A stretch of DNA of 64,000 nt from CAZLMW01 sp964560875. GTDB lineage: Bacteria > Myxococcota_A > UBA9042. Position numbers and translations under genes: made by a program. The stretch is taken from contig CAZLMW010000025.1 of assembly GCA_964560875.1 (NCBI GenBank), positions 1-64,000 of the forward strand, written 5' to 3'. Below, piece by piece: positions 18,001-25,442 of the stretch. Within the stretch, counting starts at the first letter, position 1, and the number at the start of each line of letters is the position of its first letter. The notes beneath the pieces are model-generated. The model saw only the letters and a program-made list of their open reading frames with translations. It was not told the origin of the DNA and searched no databases.

Positions 18001-19584
18001 GCACGCTCGGTCGTCTCGCACAGCACGCGGCTTGAAGATAGCGCGCGGCTTGGCGAGCTGTCGTTGTTGCGGCCCGGCCAAACCGTACCCGCCGGCGACT
18101 ATTGGCACGGCGCCCCGGCCCGCGCCGTGGCTGAGGCGCCCCCTCTTGGAACGGAAAACGCCGAGAGGTCGACCCCCACCATCGGCTGGTATGGCCTGTT
18201 CGCCGTGGCTTTGGCGTGGGTCCTGGCGGTCCCCGTGATCGCGGTCACCCCGACCGTCTGGCTGATGTTCGAAGCGTGGGTCTCTGCCGGTCTCGGCGCC
18301 GCCGTTGCCGCTTCGTTGCCCGGGTCCTGGTTGTTTGTGGCGTGTTTCCTCGGCCTTGTCGCCGCGACCAAGTGGATAGTTCTCGGTCGCATCGAACCCG
18401 GGGCGTGGCCCGTGCACTCGACGATGTACATCCGCAAATGGCTGGTCGACGCGCTGGTGCAGTCGAGCTTGATGGTTGTGCAGCCGATCTACGGCACGAT
18501 TTGGTTGCCGCCATGGCTGCGGATGATGGGCGCCCGTATCGGTCGCCGGGCCGAGATTTCGACGGTGGATCACCTCTCGACCGATCTGCTCGAAGTTGGC
18601 GACGAGTCGTTCATCGCCGATTCCGTAAGCGTCGGTCCGCAACGCGTCCACAACGGAGTTGTCGCGGTGGGCGGTGCCCGAATCGGGCGTCGCAGCTTTG
18701 TCGGCAACAGCGCGCTCCTTCCGGCCTCCAGTGACGTTCCGTCCGGCCAACTCGTCGGCCTGGTGAGCCGTCCGCCAGACTCGGATATCGCGGCGACATC
18801 AAGTCACCTGGTGTGGCTGGGTTCGCCGCCGATGGCCCTGCCCCGTCGCCAAAAAAGCGCGTCGTTCGCCGATGAGGAGACGTTCCATCCGCCCCGCCAT
18901 CTCGTCTTCGCGCGCGGGATCGTCGAGCTGTTCAAGATCGGGCTGCCACCCGCGCTGTCGATGTGCGTCTTCGTCATTTCGTATTTTGTGTTGGCGGCGA
19001 TGGGCAATCGGCTCGGCGTCGTGGGCTACGTACTTGCCGCGCCGCTTGTGGTCCTTTTCGCTGGCATCTTCGCCTCGGGCGTTGTGGTCGCGGCCAAGTG
19101 GGCGCTTGTGGGCAAATACGTCGAGCGAAACCTGCCGCTCTGGCATCCCCACGTGTGGTTGAGCGAGCTGATCAACGCGCTGTGGGAAAACGTCACCTAC
19201 CCGTTCTTGTCCCGGTTCCTGCTGGGCACGCCGTGGATGGCGCCGCTGCTTCGAGCCATGGGATCGCGCATCGGCAAGGGCGTCTACATCGACACCATCG
19301 AGGTCACCGAATTCGATCTCGTCGACATCGACGACCACGCGTGCATCAATTACGGTGCGACCGTGCAGACGCACCTTTTCGAGGATCGGGTGATGAAGAT
19401 GGCGGGCCTGCATATCGGCAACGGCGCGACCATCGGCCCGATGGCGGTTGCGCTCTACGGGTCGGTGATGGGCGAGCGAGCGTGTCTTGATGGCCTGTCG
19501 CTGCTGATGAAGGGCGAGTCGCTGCCCGCGCGGACGAGGTGGGCCGGTTCGCCCGCCCAAATGGTGCCGTACGTCGGCGTGTAA
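15052..19584 (+). CDS. Pls-type NRPS-like membrane synthetase (A-T-six helices-three hexapeptide domains)
   Basis: 1510 residues. Residues 30-200 resemble the tail of a condensation domain without the HHxxxDG motif. Residues of about 215-690 are an adenylation domain: YTSGSTGVPKG (A3, near 360), NTYGPTEATV (A5), YRSGDVGRY (A7) and GRVDNQVKIRGYRVE (A8). A carrier protein follows (DDFFDLGGHSLLAARAV, near 740; the Ser carries phosphopantetheine). The remainder is three tandem modules, each with two membrane helices (about 815-880, 1045-1115, 1295-1350) and a left-handed hexapeptide-like domain (WMGADIGPDVHID, MMGARIGRRAEI, AMGSRIGKGVYID). This is the layout of epsilon-poly-lysine synthetase Pls and its relatives, which release iso-peptide homopolymers without a thioesterase. 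AGGAGG precedes ATG 15052. The monomer is unknown. Confidence 0.9.
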   Translation: MAFDVGYNHKATMSTALTPSKALPGAAVRAWSAAIVGHGCAAAALAWRYRGCQPDDELQARITAHACEVSVAIPTARDVTFAAVAAAFEEVLRAQPAELIAVCARVGQVCVHIDDVDHDRTLLSATVDTSNGLRIDVSVSPSASFFAVQPRVAGHYERTLKAIAADDTSAISSIEIIGSDEADVLRRFSGQAFRRDLAAHICLFELFDATVDGAANRPALTYRGIDVTYAELEADANRIARHLRCVGVRTGDKVSLWLPRGLLPYAAILGAMKAGAAYVPIDPAFPADRARFINQDAAVSAMITVTELGGMLDDCESAVVLLDRDQAAIEKLPATRLSASDPVFADDRAPIPSDPAYVIYTSGSTGVPKGVQISHSAAANLVRASHHVYDSRADDRVFQGFSLAFDASIEELWLAFYMGGTLVVGDADVAMSGPELAGFLRRQRVTAWSTVPTQLSMMQDDVPSLRLLILGGEFCPTELLRRWYRPDRLVVNTYGPTEATVIATHARCHPDDVVTIGVPVPNYRVFLLDEAQRPVPLGCAGEICIAGPGLADGYVGRDELNATCFVAPPFEIGDGLAQRVYRSGDVGRYDDRGRIQFEGRVDNQVKIRGYRVELSEIESILLGCDGVAAAVVTVREEDGIKRLVAYLVAAAGAALSASGLRATLRDLVPGYMVPSVFAAMDELPSLPSGKVDRRRLPPPEECAIVDDRSYVAPRNATERVLQSVITELLGPSPVCIHDDFFDLGGHSLLAARAVSRLRNEPGMDGLSIEAIYRFPTIAELAVHIDKTYGAAPVRQTIRVMAVAPEPERRSIARAAAIQAAALYPLLGLFSLALLVPWLLDRLFPAIDAVAWLVASGAGLLALPVLLVAVSIATKWALIGRFEAGQWPLWSGYYLRFWFVCRVVDLVPMRLLRGTPWMAAYLRWMGADIGPDVHIDSDRFRAFDLVRIGAASSIGGDAHMMAYEVRDGILRVGPISVGDGCFVGARSVVSHSTRLEDSARLGELSLLRPGQTVPAGDYWHGAPARAVAEAPPLGTENAERSTPTIGWYGLFAVALAWVLAVPVIAVTPTVWLMFEAWVSAGLGAAVAASLPGSWLFVACFLGLVAATKWIVLGRIEPGAWPVHSTMYIRKWLVDALVQSSLMVVQPIYGTIWLPPWLRMMGARIGRRAEISTVDHLSTDLLEVGDESFIADSVSVGPQRVHNGVVAVGGARIGRRSFVGNSALLPASSDVPSGQLVGLVSRPPDSDIAATSSHLVWLGSPPMALPRRQKSASFADEETFHPPRHLVFARGIVELFKIGLPPALSMCVFVISYFVLAAMGNRLGVVGYVLAAPLVVLFAGIFASGVVVAAKWALVGKYVERNLPLWHPHVWLSELINALWENVTYPFLSRFLLGTPWMAPLLRAMGSRIGKGVYIDTIEVTEFDLVDIDDHACINYGATVQTHLFEDRVMKMAGLHIGNGATIGPMAVALYGSVMGERACLDGLSLLMKGESLPARTRWAGSPAQMVPYVGV

Positions 19585-19632
19585 TCGGCAGAGTCTGGAC
19601 CGCGCGTGAATGCCGCAAACACCATCCATTCC

Positions 19633-20442
19633 ATGCGTCGCGTCGCGATCGTCGCAGCTTTGGTCGTTGCGTTGGGGACCGTGTCGTCCCCTGCGTTCGC
19701 CGTCGACACGAACGAGACCATCGACCACGGCGCGATGTATTTTGAGTTCTTCGTTGGCTATTACGGCGTGAACAAACCGCTCTTGCAGCAACAGGTTGTT
19801 TCCGGCGGCGCCATGGCGTTCGGCCTGGCCGAGGGGTTTACCGGCTACCTGTCGCTCGCTGGCCGCAGCAACCCCTATTTTGGCGACGGCTACGGGCGGA
19901 CCGGATTCGGCTTGCTGTACACGGTCTACAACTCGCCGCACGTGTCGATCGACCTGATGCTCGACGCAGGAACGGGCGGCGCTGGTCCGCAGCCGTTGCT
20001 CTTTCATCCAGCCGCTGAGCTCAACAGCGGTTTCGCGGTGACTCCCGGGCTGGAATTCAACTACGACCACGACGAAGAGATGAATGACTGGGGCCTGTTT
20101 GGCGTCGTGCAGGAGATCGTCACCGGCCGCACGAAGATCGCGTACGACGACGAGCTGAACGAGACCGTGACCTACACCTTCGCGCCGTGGATGCGCCTGA
20201 CGACGGGCGCGTACATCACCGCGATACCGGACACAGAACAGTGGTTGATCCAAGCGCTCTGGCGGTGGCGACAGAATCCAGACACGAACCAGGCGACGTT
20301 CCAGGTCGATGGCATTGGCATGGGCTACAACCGCATGCTCAACGACGAGCTGGAAGTCGCGACCGAAATCTACCTCGATATCCCCAACGAGACCGGCGAG
20401 GTGTGGGGGATCGGGCTCGGCATCGGCGTGCTTCGTTGGTAG
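19633..20442 (+). CDS. Exported, probably outer-membrane, protein of unknown function
   Basis: 269 residues, not recognised. A classical signal peptide (MRRVAIVAALVVALGTVSSPAFA/V) is followed by alternating Gly/aromatic strands (FFVGYYGVNK, GYGRTGFGLLYTVYNSPHVS, APWMRLTTGAYITA) and the chain ends in GIGLGIGVLRW; a C-terminal aromatic residue after a beta strand is the usual signal of beta-barrel outer-membrane proteins. A barrel of roughly ten to twelve strands is therefore the best guess. ATG 19633 is chosen for the signal peptide; GTG 19606 would add nine residues. Neither has a clear ribosome site. The stop codon overlaps the start of the cysteine-protein gene that follows, so the two are probably made together. 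Confidence 0.72.
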   Translation: MRRVAIVAALVVALGTVSSPAFAVDTNETIDHGAMYFEFFVGYYGVNKPLLQQQVVSGGAMAFGLAEGFTGYLSLAGRSNPYFGDGYGRTGFGLLYTVYNSPHVSIDLMLDAGTGGAGPQPLLFHPAAELNSGFAVTPGLEFNYDHDEEMNDWGLFGVVQEIVTGRTKIAYDDELNETVTYTFAPWMRLTTGAYITAIPDTEQWLIQALWRWRQNPDTNQATFQVDGIGMGYNRMLNDELEVATEIYLDIPNETGEVWGIGLGIGVLRW

Positions 20443-21035
20443 CCAGAACGCTCGTCTTGGCCGTGGGGGTTGCGGTCATCGTGGCGCCGATGGATGCGCG
20501 GGCGGCGTCGAAAACGGACCACCAGCGGCTTGAGAAGTACTACTCCGTCCAGCAGACACCCTATTCGTGTTCGATGGCGACAGCGCGCATGGCCATCGGG
20601 GCGCTGACCGGTCGAACCATCACCGAACGCACGCTGCGTAAGGCATCACGTGTCAGCCGCAACGGGATGTCGCTGGGACGGTTGGCGGGGTTTCTGCAGC
20701 GCTACCGACCCAAAGGCGCGCGGCGCGGATTCTGTGTGAAGAAGACGATCGCTCCGTCCAGGAAGCGGTTCGTCGCGCTCCTCAAATCCGTGCAAGCCGA
20801 TCCCGCGCGTATCATGACGTGTCGATGGAAGCTGCCCGATGGCACGACGCACCACTCGCCGATCGCGAAGCTGGGACGCGGCAACAAGCGCGTGTACGTC
20901 ATGGACGTGGATCGTGGACCGCGCTGGATCGGTACCCAGGCGTTCGTGCGCGCCATGCGCAGCCAGCTCACCGGGTGCCTCGTCATCTCGAAGAAGCCCA
21001 AACGTCGAGGCCATCGCAAAGCGGGCTGCCGCTGA
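20436..21035 (+). CDS. Secreted phytochelatin-synthase-fold cysteine protein (divergent)
   Basis: 199 residues. A signal peptide (TTG start, LVLAVGVAVIVAPMDARA/AS) precedes a papain-like core in which the three expected active-site positions are seen in order: QQTPYSCSMATARM (Gln and Cys), TTHHSPIAKL (His) and VYVMDVDRGPRW (Asp). The spacing and the HxSP and DV motifs match phytochelatin synthases (compare GGHFSPLAAY and LDVARYKYPP in the protein at 41175-42044), but overall similarity is low and the usual FCG is SCS. The family cleaves glutathione or transfers gamma-Glu-Cys; here it would act outside the cytoplasm. A general C39/C70-like peptidase is the alternative. TTG 20436 overlaps the preceding stop by seven bases. 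Confidence 0.65.
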   Translation: MVARTLVLAVGVAVIVAPMDARAASKTDHQRLEKYYSVQQTPYSCSMATARMAIGALTGRTITERTLRKASRVSRNGMSLGRLAGFLQRYRPKGARRGFCVKKTIAPSRKRFVALLKSVQADPARIMTCRWKLPDGTTHHSPIAKLGRGNKRVYVMDVDRGPRWIGTQAFVRAMRSQLTGCLVISKKPKRRGHRKAGCR

Positions 21036-21079
21036 GCCGAGAATTCGCGCCGAAACTACGGCAAGCGTGCGGGCGCGGC

Positions 21080-21085
21080 TATCAT
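21080..21085 (+). promoter_or_regulatory. -10-like hexamer TATCAT six bases before ATG 21092 (leaderless geometry)
   Basis: TATCAT is followed by exactly six bases and then the start codon, so transcription would begin at or next to the A of ATG. No Shine-Dalgarno sequence is present. One of six such sites in the window. Confidence 0.45.
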
Positions 21086-21091
21086 GACGCC

Positions 21092-21682
21092 ATGCAGCCG
21101 ATGACTCAGCGCGATATCAAGACGCCGTTGACCATGGATCGGCGCGCGCGACAACTCCTGACCGCGGTTGTGACCGGCATGCTCGTCGTCGGCACCTGGG
21201 GATGCGGATCCGCGGCGGCGTCGCGAGCGGAAAGGCAAGCGCGGCTGCAGGACAAACTCGCGCGCAACGCGGTTGTGGCGCTGGGCCCCGAGATCATCCG
21301 GGTAACGCCAGGCGATATGTTTACAATCGACGTTCAAGTGCGTGTTATTGAGGGTTTTTACGTTGTCGCCCATGGCGCCGAAGAGCAGGATTTGATGCCG
21401 GCGTGGATCGACGCGCCCAAGCGGGGAATGCTCGTCACCAGGAAGACCGTTTGGCCCAAGGGAGGGCTGGTCGAGCTGCCGGGTCGGTCCAAACCGCTGC
21501 CGTCATACGACAAGCCGTTCATCGTTGGCCTGACGGTGCACATCGCGCCCGGTGTGCAGCCCGGTGATCGCACGGTGACGATCCCGTTTCACTACCAGCA
21601 GTGCACGGTGCGTGGCTGTGAAGTGCCGCGAAAAAGGGATGTCCGCGTCAGCCTCGAAGTGCTGCCCAAACCGACCGAATAG
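21092..21682 (+). CDS. Exported protein with DsbD-alpha-like domain
   Basis: 196 residues. A hydrophobic signal segment (LLTAVVTGMLVVGTWGCGS) may be a lipoprotein signal, though WGC is not a standard lipobox. The mature part (IIRVTPGDMFTIDVQVRVIEGFYV, in part) is an immunoglobulin-like beta sandwich ending in IPFHYQQCTVRGCEVPRKRDVRVSLEV. This matches the N-terminal domain of DsbD (C-x(4-5)-C followed by a Pro and a VxVxLEV strand), the periplasmic domain that passes electrons to DsbC or c-type cytochrome partners. Here it stands alone, without the DsbD membrane and thioredoxin parts. The start at 21092 is favoured by a -10-like TATCAT six bases upstream; ATG 21134 would give a shorter n-region. 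Confidence 0.72.
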   Translation: MQPMTQRDIKTPLTMDRRARQLLTAVVTGMLVVGTWGCGSAAASRAERQARLQDKLARNAVVALGPEIIRVTPGDMFTIDVQVRVIEGFYVVAHGAEEQDLMPAWIDAPKRGMLVTRKTVWPKGGLVELPGRSKPLPSYDKPFIVGLTVHIAPGVQPGDRTVTIPFHYQQCTVRGCEVPRKRDVRVSLEVLPKPTE

Positions 21683-21721
21683 CTGGTCTTCTCTGTGCGG
21701 ATAGCTCCTCTTTCTCTGCAA

Positions 21722-22609
21722 TCAGCTCGGCGCCCGACGTCGCCTGGTGGCCGCAAGCACGACCGCGCCCAAGACGATTGCGCAGCCGATAGCGACGGTT
21801 GGTTGCACGGTTTCATCGAGCCACAAGTAGCCGAGAATCGACGCCCCAACTGGCTCCCCGACCGTCGCGATCCCGACGACGACCGGTGTCGTGTGACGCA
21901 GCGACCAGGTCAGCAATCCGTGGCCGACGATTTGCGGCAACAACGCGGCGAGGCCGAGGTAGACAAGCGCTTCGGTGGATGACGGAGCGAGCGACACGCC
22001 GGTTGCCAGCGCGACGACGACCAAGACCCCCGCACCTGAGCCACAGACCACGCCCATGAAGCCGAGCACATTGAGGTCGGGCCGAAGTCCCCGAGCGACG
22101 ATCATGTAACCGGCCATGGCAGCGGCGCCCAACAACGCGAGTGCGTCGCCGAGGAGGGCGTCGGGCGAAGACCCGAAGTCGGCGCCACCGATGAGCAAAA
22201 CGCCGATCAGCGCGAGGCCGAGGGCGAGCCAGAGGTGTGAATCGGGGCGGTCGCGACCGGTGATGAGCGACACGATCGCGAGCAGCAAAGGGGTTGCCGT
22301 GACCAGCGTCACCGACGCCGCGACGGTCGTGAGTCCCAGCGACCACACCCACGACCCGAAATGAAGGGCGTACAGCGCGCCTCCAGCGGCCGCGGCACGA
22401 AGCTCAGCAGCGCCCAGGTTTGCGGCCCGAAGCGCGCGAATCGACCACGGCGCCAGCAACACGGCCGCGATGGCGAGGCGCACGGCGGACGCGCCGAGCG
22501 GATGGGTTGACGCGGCTTTTCGAAAGAAGATCGCGGCGAATGAAATCGCGGTCACTGCGCCAAAGAGCGCAAGAGGCACGAGCCGGGCTCGCGGCGGGTC
22601 GGTCGACAC
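21722..22609 (-). CDS. DMT-superfamily (EamA) permease
   Basis: 295 residues with ten predicted membrane helices in two EamA repeats: the first begins LVPLALFGAVTAISFAAIFFRKAAS (written here in part) and ends with LLLAIVSLITGRD; the second covers ALLGDALALLGAAAMAGYMIVARG to the Arg-rich tail. Conserved features are the RLAIAAVLLAP helix 2, the AASVTLVTATPLL motif of helix 4 and GEPVGASILGYLWLDE in the second repeat. Members move amino acids, nucleosides, sugars or drugs; no substrate can be assigned. GTG 22609 is used. It is convergent with the DsbD-alpha-like gene and follows the tandem DsbA-like gene (47 bp) on the same strand, so the two could be cotranscribed. Confidence 0.88.
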   Translation of the reverse strand: MSTDPPRARLVPLALFGAVTAISFAAIFFRKAASTHPLGASAVRLAIAAVLLAPWSIRALRAANLGAAELRAAAAGGALYALHFGSWVWSLGLTTVAASVTLVTATPLLLAIVSLITGRDRPDSHLWLALGLALIGVLLIGGADFGSSPDALLGDALALLGAAAMAGYMIVARGLRPDLNVLGFMGVVCGSGAGVLVVVALATGVSLAPSSTEALVYLGLAALLPQIVGHGLLTWSLRHTTPVVVGIATVGEPVGASILGYLWLDETVQPTVAIGCAIVLGAVVLAATRRRRAPS

Positions 22610-22656
22610 CTTGCAGGCGCGTGTTGCGAGATATCGCGGCGAAAGCCGGCGCTCGG

Positions 22657-24048
22657 CTACAGGCCCATGTACAAGCGCGCCACGCCGTCCAGACCTGCGG
22701 GCGGGTATCCGCGCGGGCCGGCGTACTTCATGCCGTTGATGAACACGCTCGGCGTGCCCGAAATGCCGGCGCGGCTGCCCTCCTGCGAGTCGGCGTCAAC
22801 GAACGCCTTGTGCTTGCGCGACGACAACGCGTCCATGAAGCGCGGCATGTTCAGGCCGATCTCCTTGGCGTAGCGGATGAGGTCGTCCTTCTTGAGCGCC
22901 TGCTGATTCTCGTACAGCTTGTCGTGGTACTCCCAGAACTTGCCCTGCGCGTCCGCCTCCTGGGCCGCTTCTGACGCGAGCTGAGCTTCGGGGTGAATGC
23001 TGTTGAGCGGCATGTGCTTGTAGACGATCTTGACCTTCTTGGGGTTCTTCTTGGCGAAGAGCTTCAGGTTCGGCGCCAGCTTGCTGCAGAAGGGGCACTG
23101 GAAGTCCTCGAACACGACGACTTCAACTTTGGCGTCGCGCGGGCCAAACGTCGGGCTGTTCTTGGTGTTGAAGCTGAGGCGACGGCCTTCGGTCTGCGGG
23201 AAGAACTTGCCGCCCGAGATCATGCGGTCGTAGACGTCCTTGGGCGCGGTGCCCTTCGACGTGAGCTCCTCGGATTTCTTCAGCACCTTCTCAACGAGCG
23301 CTTTGAGGTTGGTGTAATCCTTCGGCTTACCGATGCGGATGCCGTTGGCGAGGATGTTGGGGAAGGAGTGACTGCCTGTCTCGTTGGCGATGACCGAGTC
23401 GCGCGTGAGAATGCCGTACGTCTCGTGCGAATCGAGGCAGCGTTTCCACTTGCGGTACTTCAGCTTGAGCTCCTTGGCGTAACCCTCGAGCGCGCTGCGG
23501 CCGATGTTGAACGGGTTGTCCATCAGCTTGTTGTGGAAGGCCCAGAACTTGCCCTGCTTGTGGGCGCACATCGCGGCTTCAGCGGCCTCGACCGAGTCGG
23601 GATGCTGCGGCGGGATGATCTTGTGCTTGAAGCGGAACTGCACTTTGCCCTTGTACTCGTCGTACACGCGCTTGGCGTCGTTCCAGAAATCGGTGCACGC
23701 CTGGCAGCCAAAGCCCGACAAGATGACGACCTTCACGGGCGCGCTGTCCTTGCCCAATGTCGGGTCGGTGCTGTGGATCTTCACGCGCCAGACCTGGTCG
23801 GGCTTGGGCGCGGCGGGTGGCGGCGGCGGCGCGGGAGGCGGAGGTGCGGCCGGCGGTGCTGCGACCGGAGGCGGCGCGGGGGAAACCGCACCGGGCTGAG
23901 CTGCAGCGACGGCACCCGGGTTCGCCGCGACGCCAACGGGGGCGGCTGCGACGGCTTGGGCTGCGGGCTGTTTCGACGTCGCGCGACCGGCGATGTAGCC
24001 GATGACGAATACCGCGACGAACAGGATGTAGGCCTGTTCCTTCTTCAT
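22657..24048 (-). CDS. Membrane-anchored tandem DsbA-like thioredoxin-fold protein
   Basis: 463 residues. An N-terminal signal anchor (AYILFVAVFVIGYIAGR) is followed by a 60-residue Ala/Pro-rich linker and two complete DsbA/DsbC-type thioredoxin folds. Domain 1 (about 85-265) has the active site C115-QA-C118 and the cis-Pro loop HSFP. Domain 2 (about 290-463) has C318-PF-C321 and the loop GTPSVFING. Both carry an inserted helical subdomain with repeated phrases (GKFWAFHNKLMDN, GKFWEYHDKLYEN; ALEGYAKELKL, DLIRYAKEIGL), so the protein arose by duplication. CPFC is typical of DsbA-like oxidases or isomerases; CQAC is atypical. It probably forms or reshuffles disulfides in exported proteins, of which this window has several. 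AAGGAAAG precedes the ATG. Confidence 0.9.
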   Translation of the reverse strand: MKKEQAYILFVAVFVIGYIAGRATSKQPAAQAVAAAPVGVAANPGAVAAAQPGAVSPAPPPVAAPPAAPPPPAPPPPPAAPKPDQVWRVKIHSTDPTLGKDSAPVKVVILSGFGCQACTDFWNDAKRVYDEYKGKVQFRFKHKIIPPQHPDSVEAAEAAMCAHKQGKFWAFHNKLMDNPFNIGRSALEGYAKELKLKYRKWKRCLDSHETYGILTRDSVIANETGSHSFPNILANGIRIGKPKDYTNLKALVEKVLKKSEELTSKGTAPKDVYDRMISGGKFFPQTEGRRLSFNTKNSPTFGPRDAKVEVVVFEDFQCPFCSKLAPNLKLFAKKNPKKVKIVYKHMPLNSIHPEAQLASEAAQEADAQGKFWEYHDKLYENQQALKKDDLIRYAKEIGLNMPRFMDALSSRKHKAFVDADSQEGSRAGISGTPSVFINGMKYAGPRGYPPAGLDGVARLYMGL

Positions 24049-24108
24049 CTGTCTTTCCTTGGGCTCTGAACGCGGGACTGCTCTGGATCCCCCGTGTAAG
24101 GGGCGCGT

Positions 24109-24137
24109 ACTATAACGGCGGTCCGTAGCCCCTACAA
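24109..24137 (-). promoter_or_regulatory. Sigma-70-type promoter for the tandem DsbA-like gene
   Basis: On the minus strand TTGTAG (24137-24132) is separated by 17 bases from TATAGT (24114-24109). The -10 matches consensus at five of six positions, the -35 at three of six; spacing is ideal. It lies 61 bp before the ATG at 24048. Confidence 0.5.
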
Positions 24138-24202
24138 GCGCACGGGAACACGTTGTATTCCCAACCTGTTGCGCGGATCGCTGTCGGCGCGCAGTGGCCC
24201 TT

Positions 24203-25438
24203 TCAGACCGATGCCGACGCCGCCACTGCGCCCCTCGAAACGCGCAATCTGCGGTTGCGAATGAGCGCGATCAAGAGCTGTTCGATCCAGCGCCGCTCCG
24301 CATTCTTGCGATCTCCGATGGACGTTTGCTTGAGCGCGAGGTCGGCCTCGTGGACCGTCTGCACCGCCCGCTCGAGCGTCCCTTTGCGCATTCGCGTGAG
24401 CTGTTCGCAGAGCTTGCGCGTGCGGAAGGGGTGCAGTTTCAGGCGGCTCGCGATGTCATCCGGTCGATGCAGGCCTTCTTGCATCACCGCGTCGACGCGC
24501 ATGAGCGTCCGGTAGTGCGACGCGAGCGAACCGACGATCACCAGCGGGTGTTCGCCGTGTTCGAGCAACAAGTGAACGACAGTTAGCGCACGGGTGATGT
24601 CGCGCGCCGTGATCGCGTCGGTGATGGCCCAGACCTGGGACTCGCGATCGAACGGCACCAAGTCGTCGACGGCTGCGCCCGTCAGGTGACCGCCGACGCC
24701 TACATCGAGCAAGAGCCGATCGGCCGTCTGTCGCAAACGCGCGGGGTCGCCGCCGCCAAGATGGTCCCAAAGCCGCTGAGCAACGGACCGGTCGACGCGG
24801 ATGTTGTGCGCCCGCGCGACCTCTTCGATGTGGGCTTGTAACGATCGTGGGCTCGGCGGCTCGACTTCGACGATCGCCCCGCGGGCTGCCAGCTCTTTGA
24901 ACGCGCGCTTGCGTCGATCGAATCGTTCGGCCTGCAGGATGATCACGATCGGCGGGTTGCCCCCGGTCGGCAGGGACGTGAGCAGCAGCTCGAGCGGGTC
25001 GCCGCCCTTGGGCGCGCGCTTCTTCTTGGCGTTCTTCCGCGGTTTTCGTTTGGGCGCCTTGTCGAAATCCAGGCCGTCGGCGTGGGTGACGCTCACGACG
25101 CGGCGGCTGCCGAAAAGCGAGGTCGATCGCGCCTCGTTGGCGATCACGGCGTGCACGCCGATGCCGCTGTTGTCGTCGGTGTAGTCGATGAGCGCGTGGT
25201 CGACGCTGCGGTCGCAGCCCTTGAGCGCGATGTTCTCGATCGCGCGCCGCGCGGCGATCAGTTCGCCCGGGTCGGCCGGTGGCGGGGCTTGCCGACGACG
25301 GCGATCGGGCGGCGCGGATGCGGTTGTGACCAGGTAGACAGGCAACAACGCCTCGTCGGCCAGGTGGTGTCGCAGCGCCCTGCCTGCGGCGATCGTTCGC
25401 GCCTTGGGGGTGCGCTTGCTGGTCTTCGCTGTCGCCAC
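24203..25438 (-). CDS. holA: DNA polymerase III delta subunit
   Basis: 411 residues (E. coli delta is 343). The layout is that of HolA, the clamp-loader subunit that opens the beta clamp: an AAA+-like N-terminal half with an expanded, very basic loop (KRKPRKNAKKKRAPKGG), the PPIVIILQAERFDRRKRAFKEL strand-helix (given in part), EVEPPSPRSLQAHIEEVAR, then LGGGDPARLRQTADRLLL and the C-terminal collar helices (HYRTLMRVDAVMQ, LKQTSIGDRKNAERRWIEQLL). GTG 25438 has AGGTGA seven bases upstream, overlapping the stop of the FG-GAP gene, and is preferred to the longer frame from 25468. Four bases separate the two genes, so holA is read through from the surface-protein gene unless it has its own promoter inside it. 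Confidence 0.88.
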   Translation of the reverse strand: MATAKTSKRTPKARTIAAGRALRHHLADEALLPVYLVTTASAPPDRRRRQAPPPADPGELIAARRAIENIALKGCDRSVDHALIDYTDDNSGIGVHAVIANEARSTSLFGSRRVVSVTHADGLDFDKAPKRKPRKNAKKKRAPKGGDPLELLLTSLPTGGNPPIVIILQAERFDRRKRAFKELAARGAIVEVEPPSPRSLQAHIEEVARAHNIRVDRSVAQRLWDHLGGGDPARLRQTADRLLLDVGVGGHLTGAAVDDLVPFDRESQVWAITDAITARDITRALTVVHLLLEHGEHPLVIVGSLASHYRTLMRVDAVMQEGLHRPDDIASRLKLHPFRTRKLCEQLTRMRKGTLERAVQTVHEADLALKQTSIGDRKNAERRWIEQLLIALIRNRRLRVSRGAVAASASV

Positions 25439-25442
25439 AGAA

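Noticed and set aside
18799..20253. Minus-strand frame of 484 codons across the NRPS end
   Set aside because: Antisense of the hexapeptide domains and the next gene; Arg/His-rich translation without family motifs.
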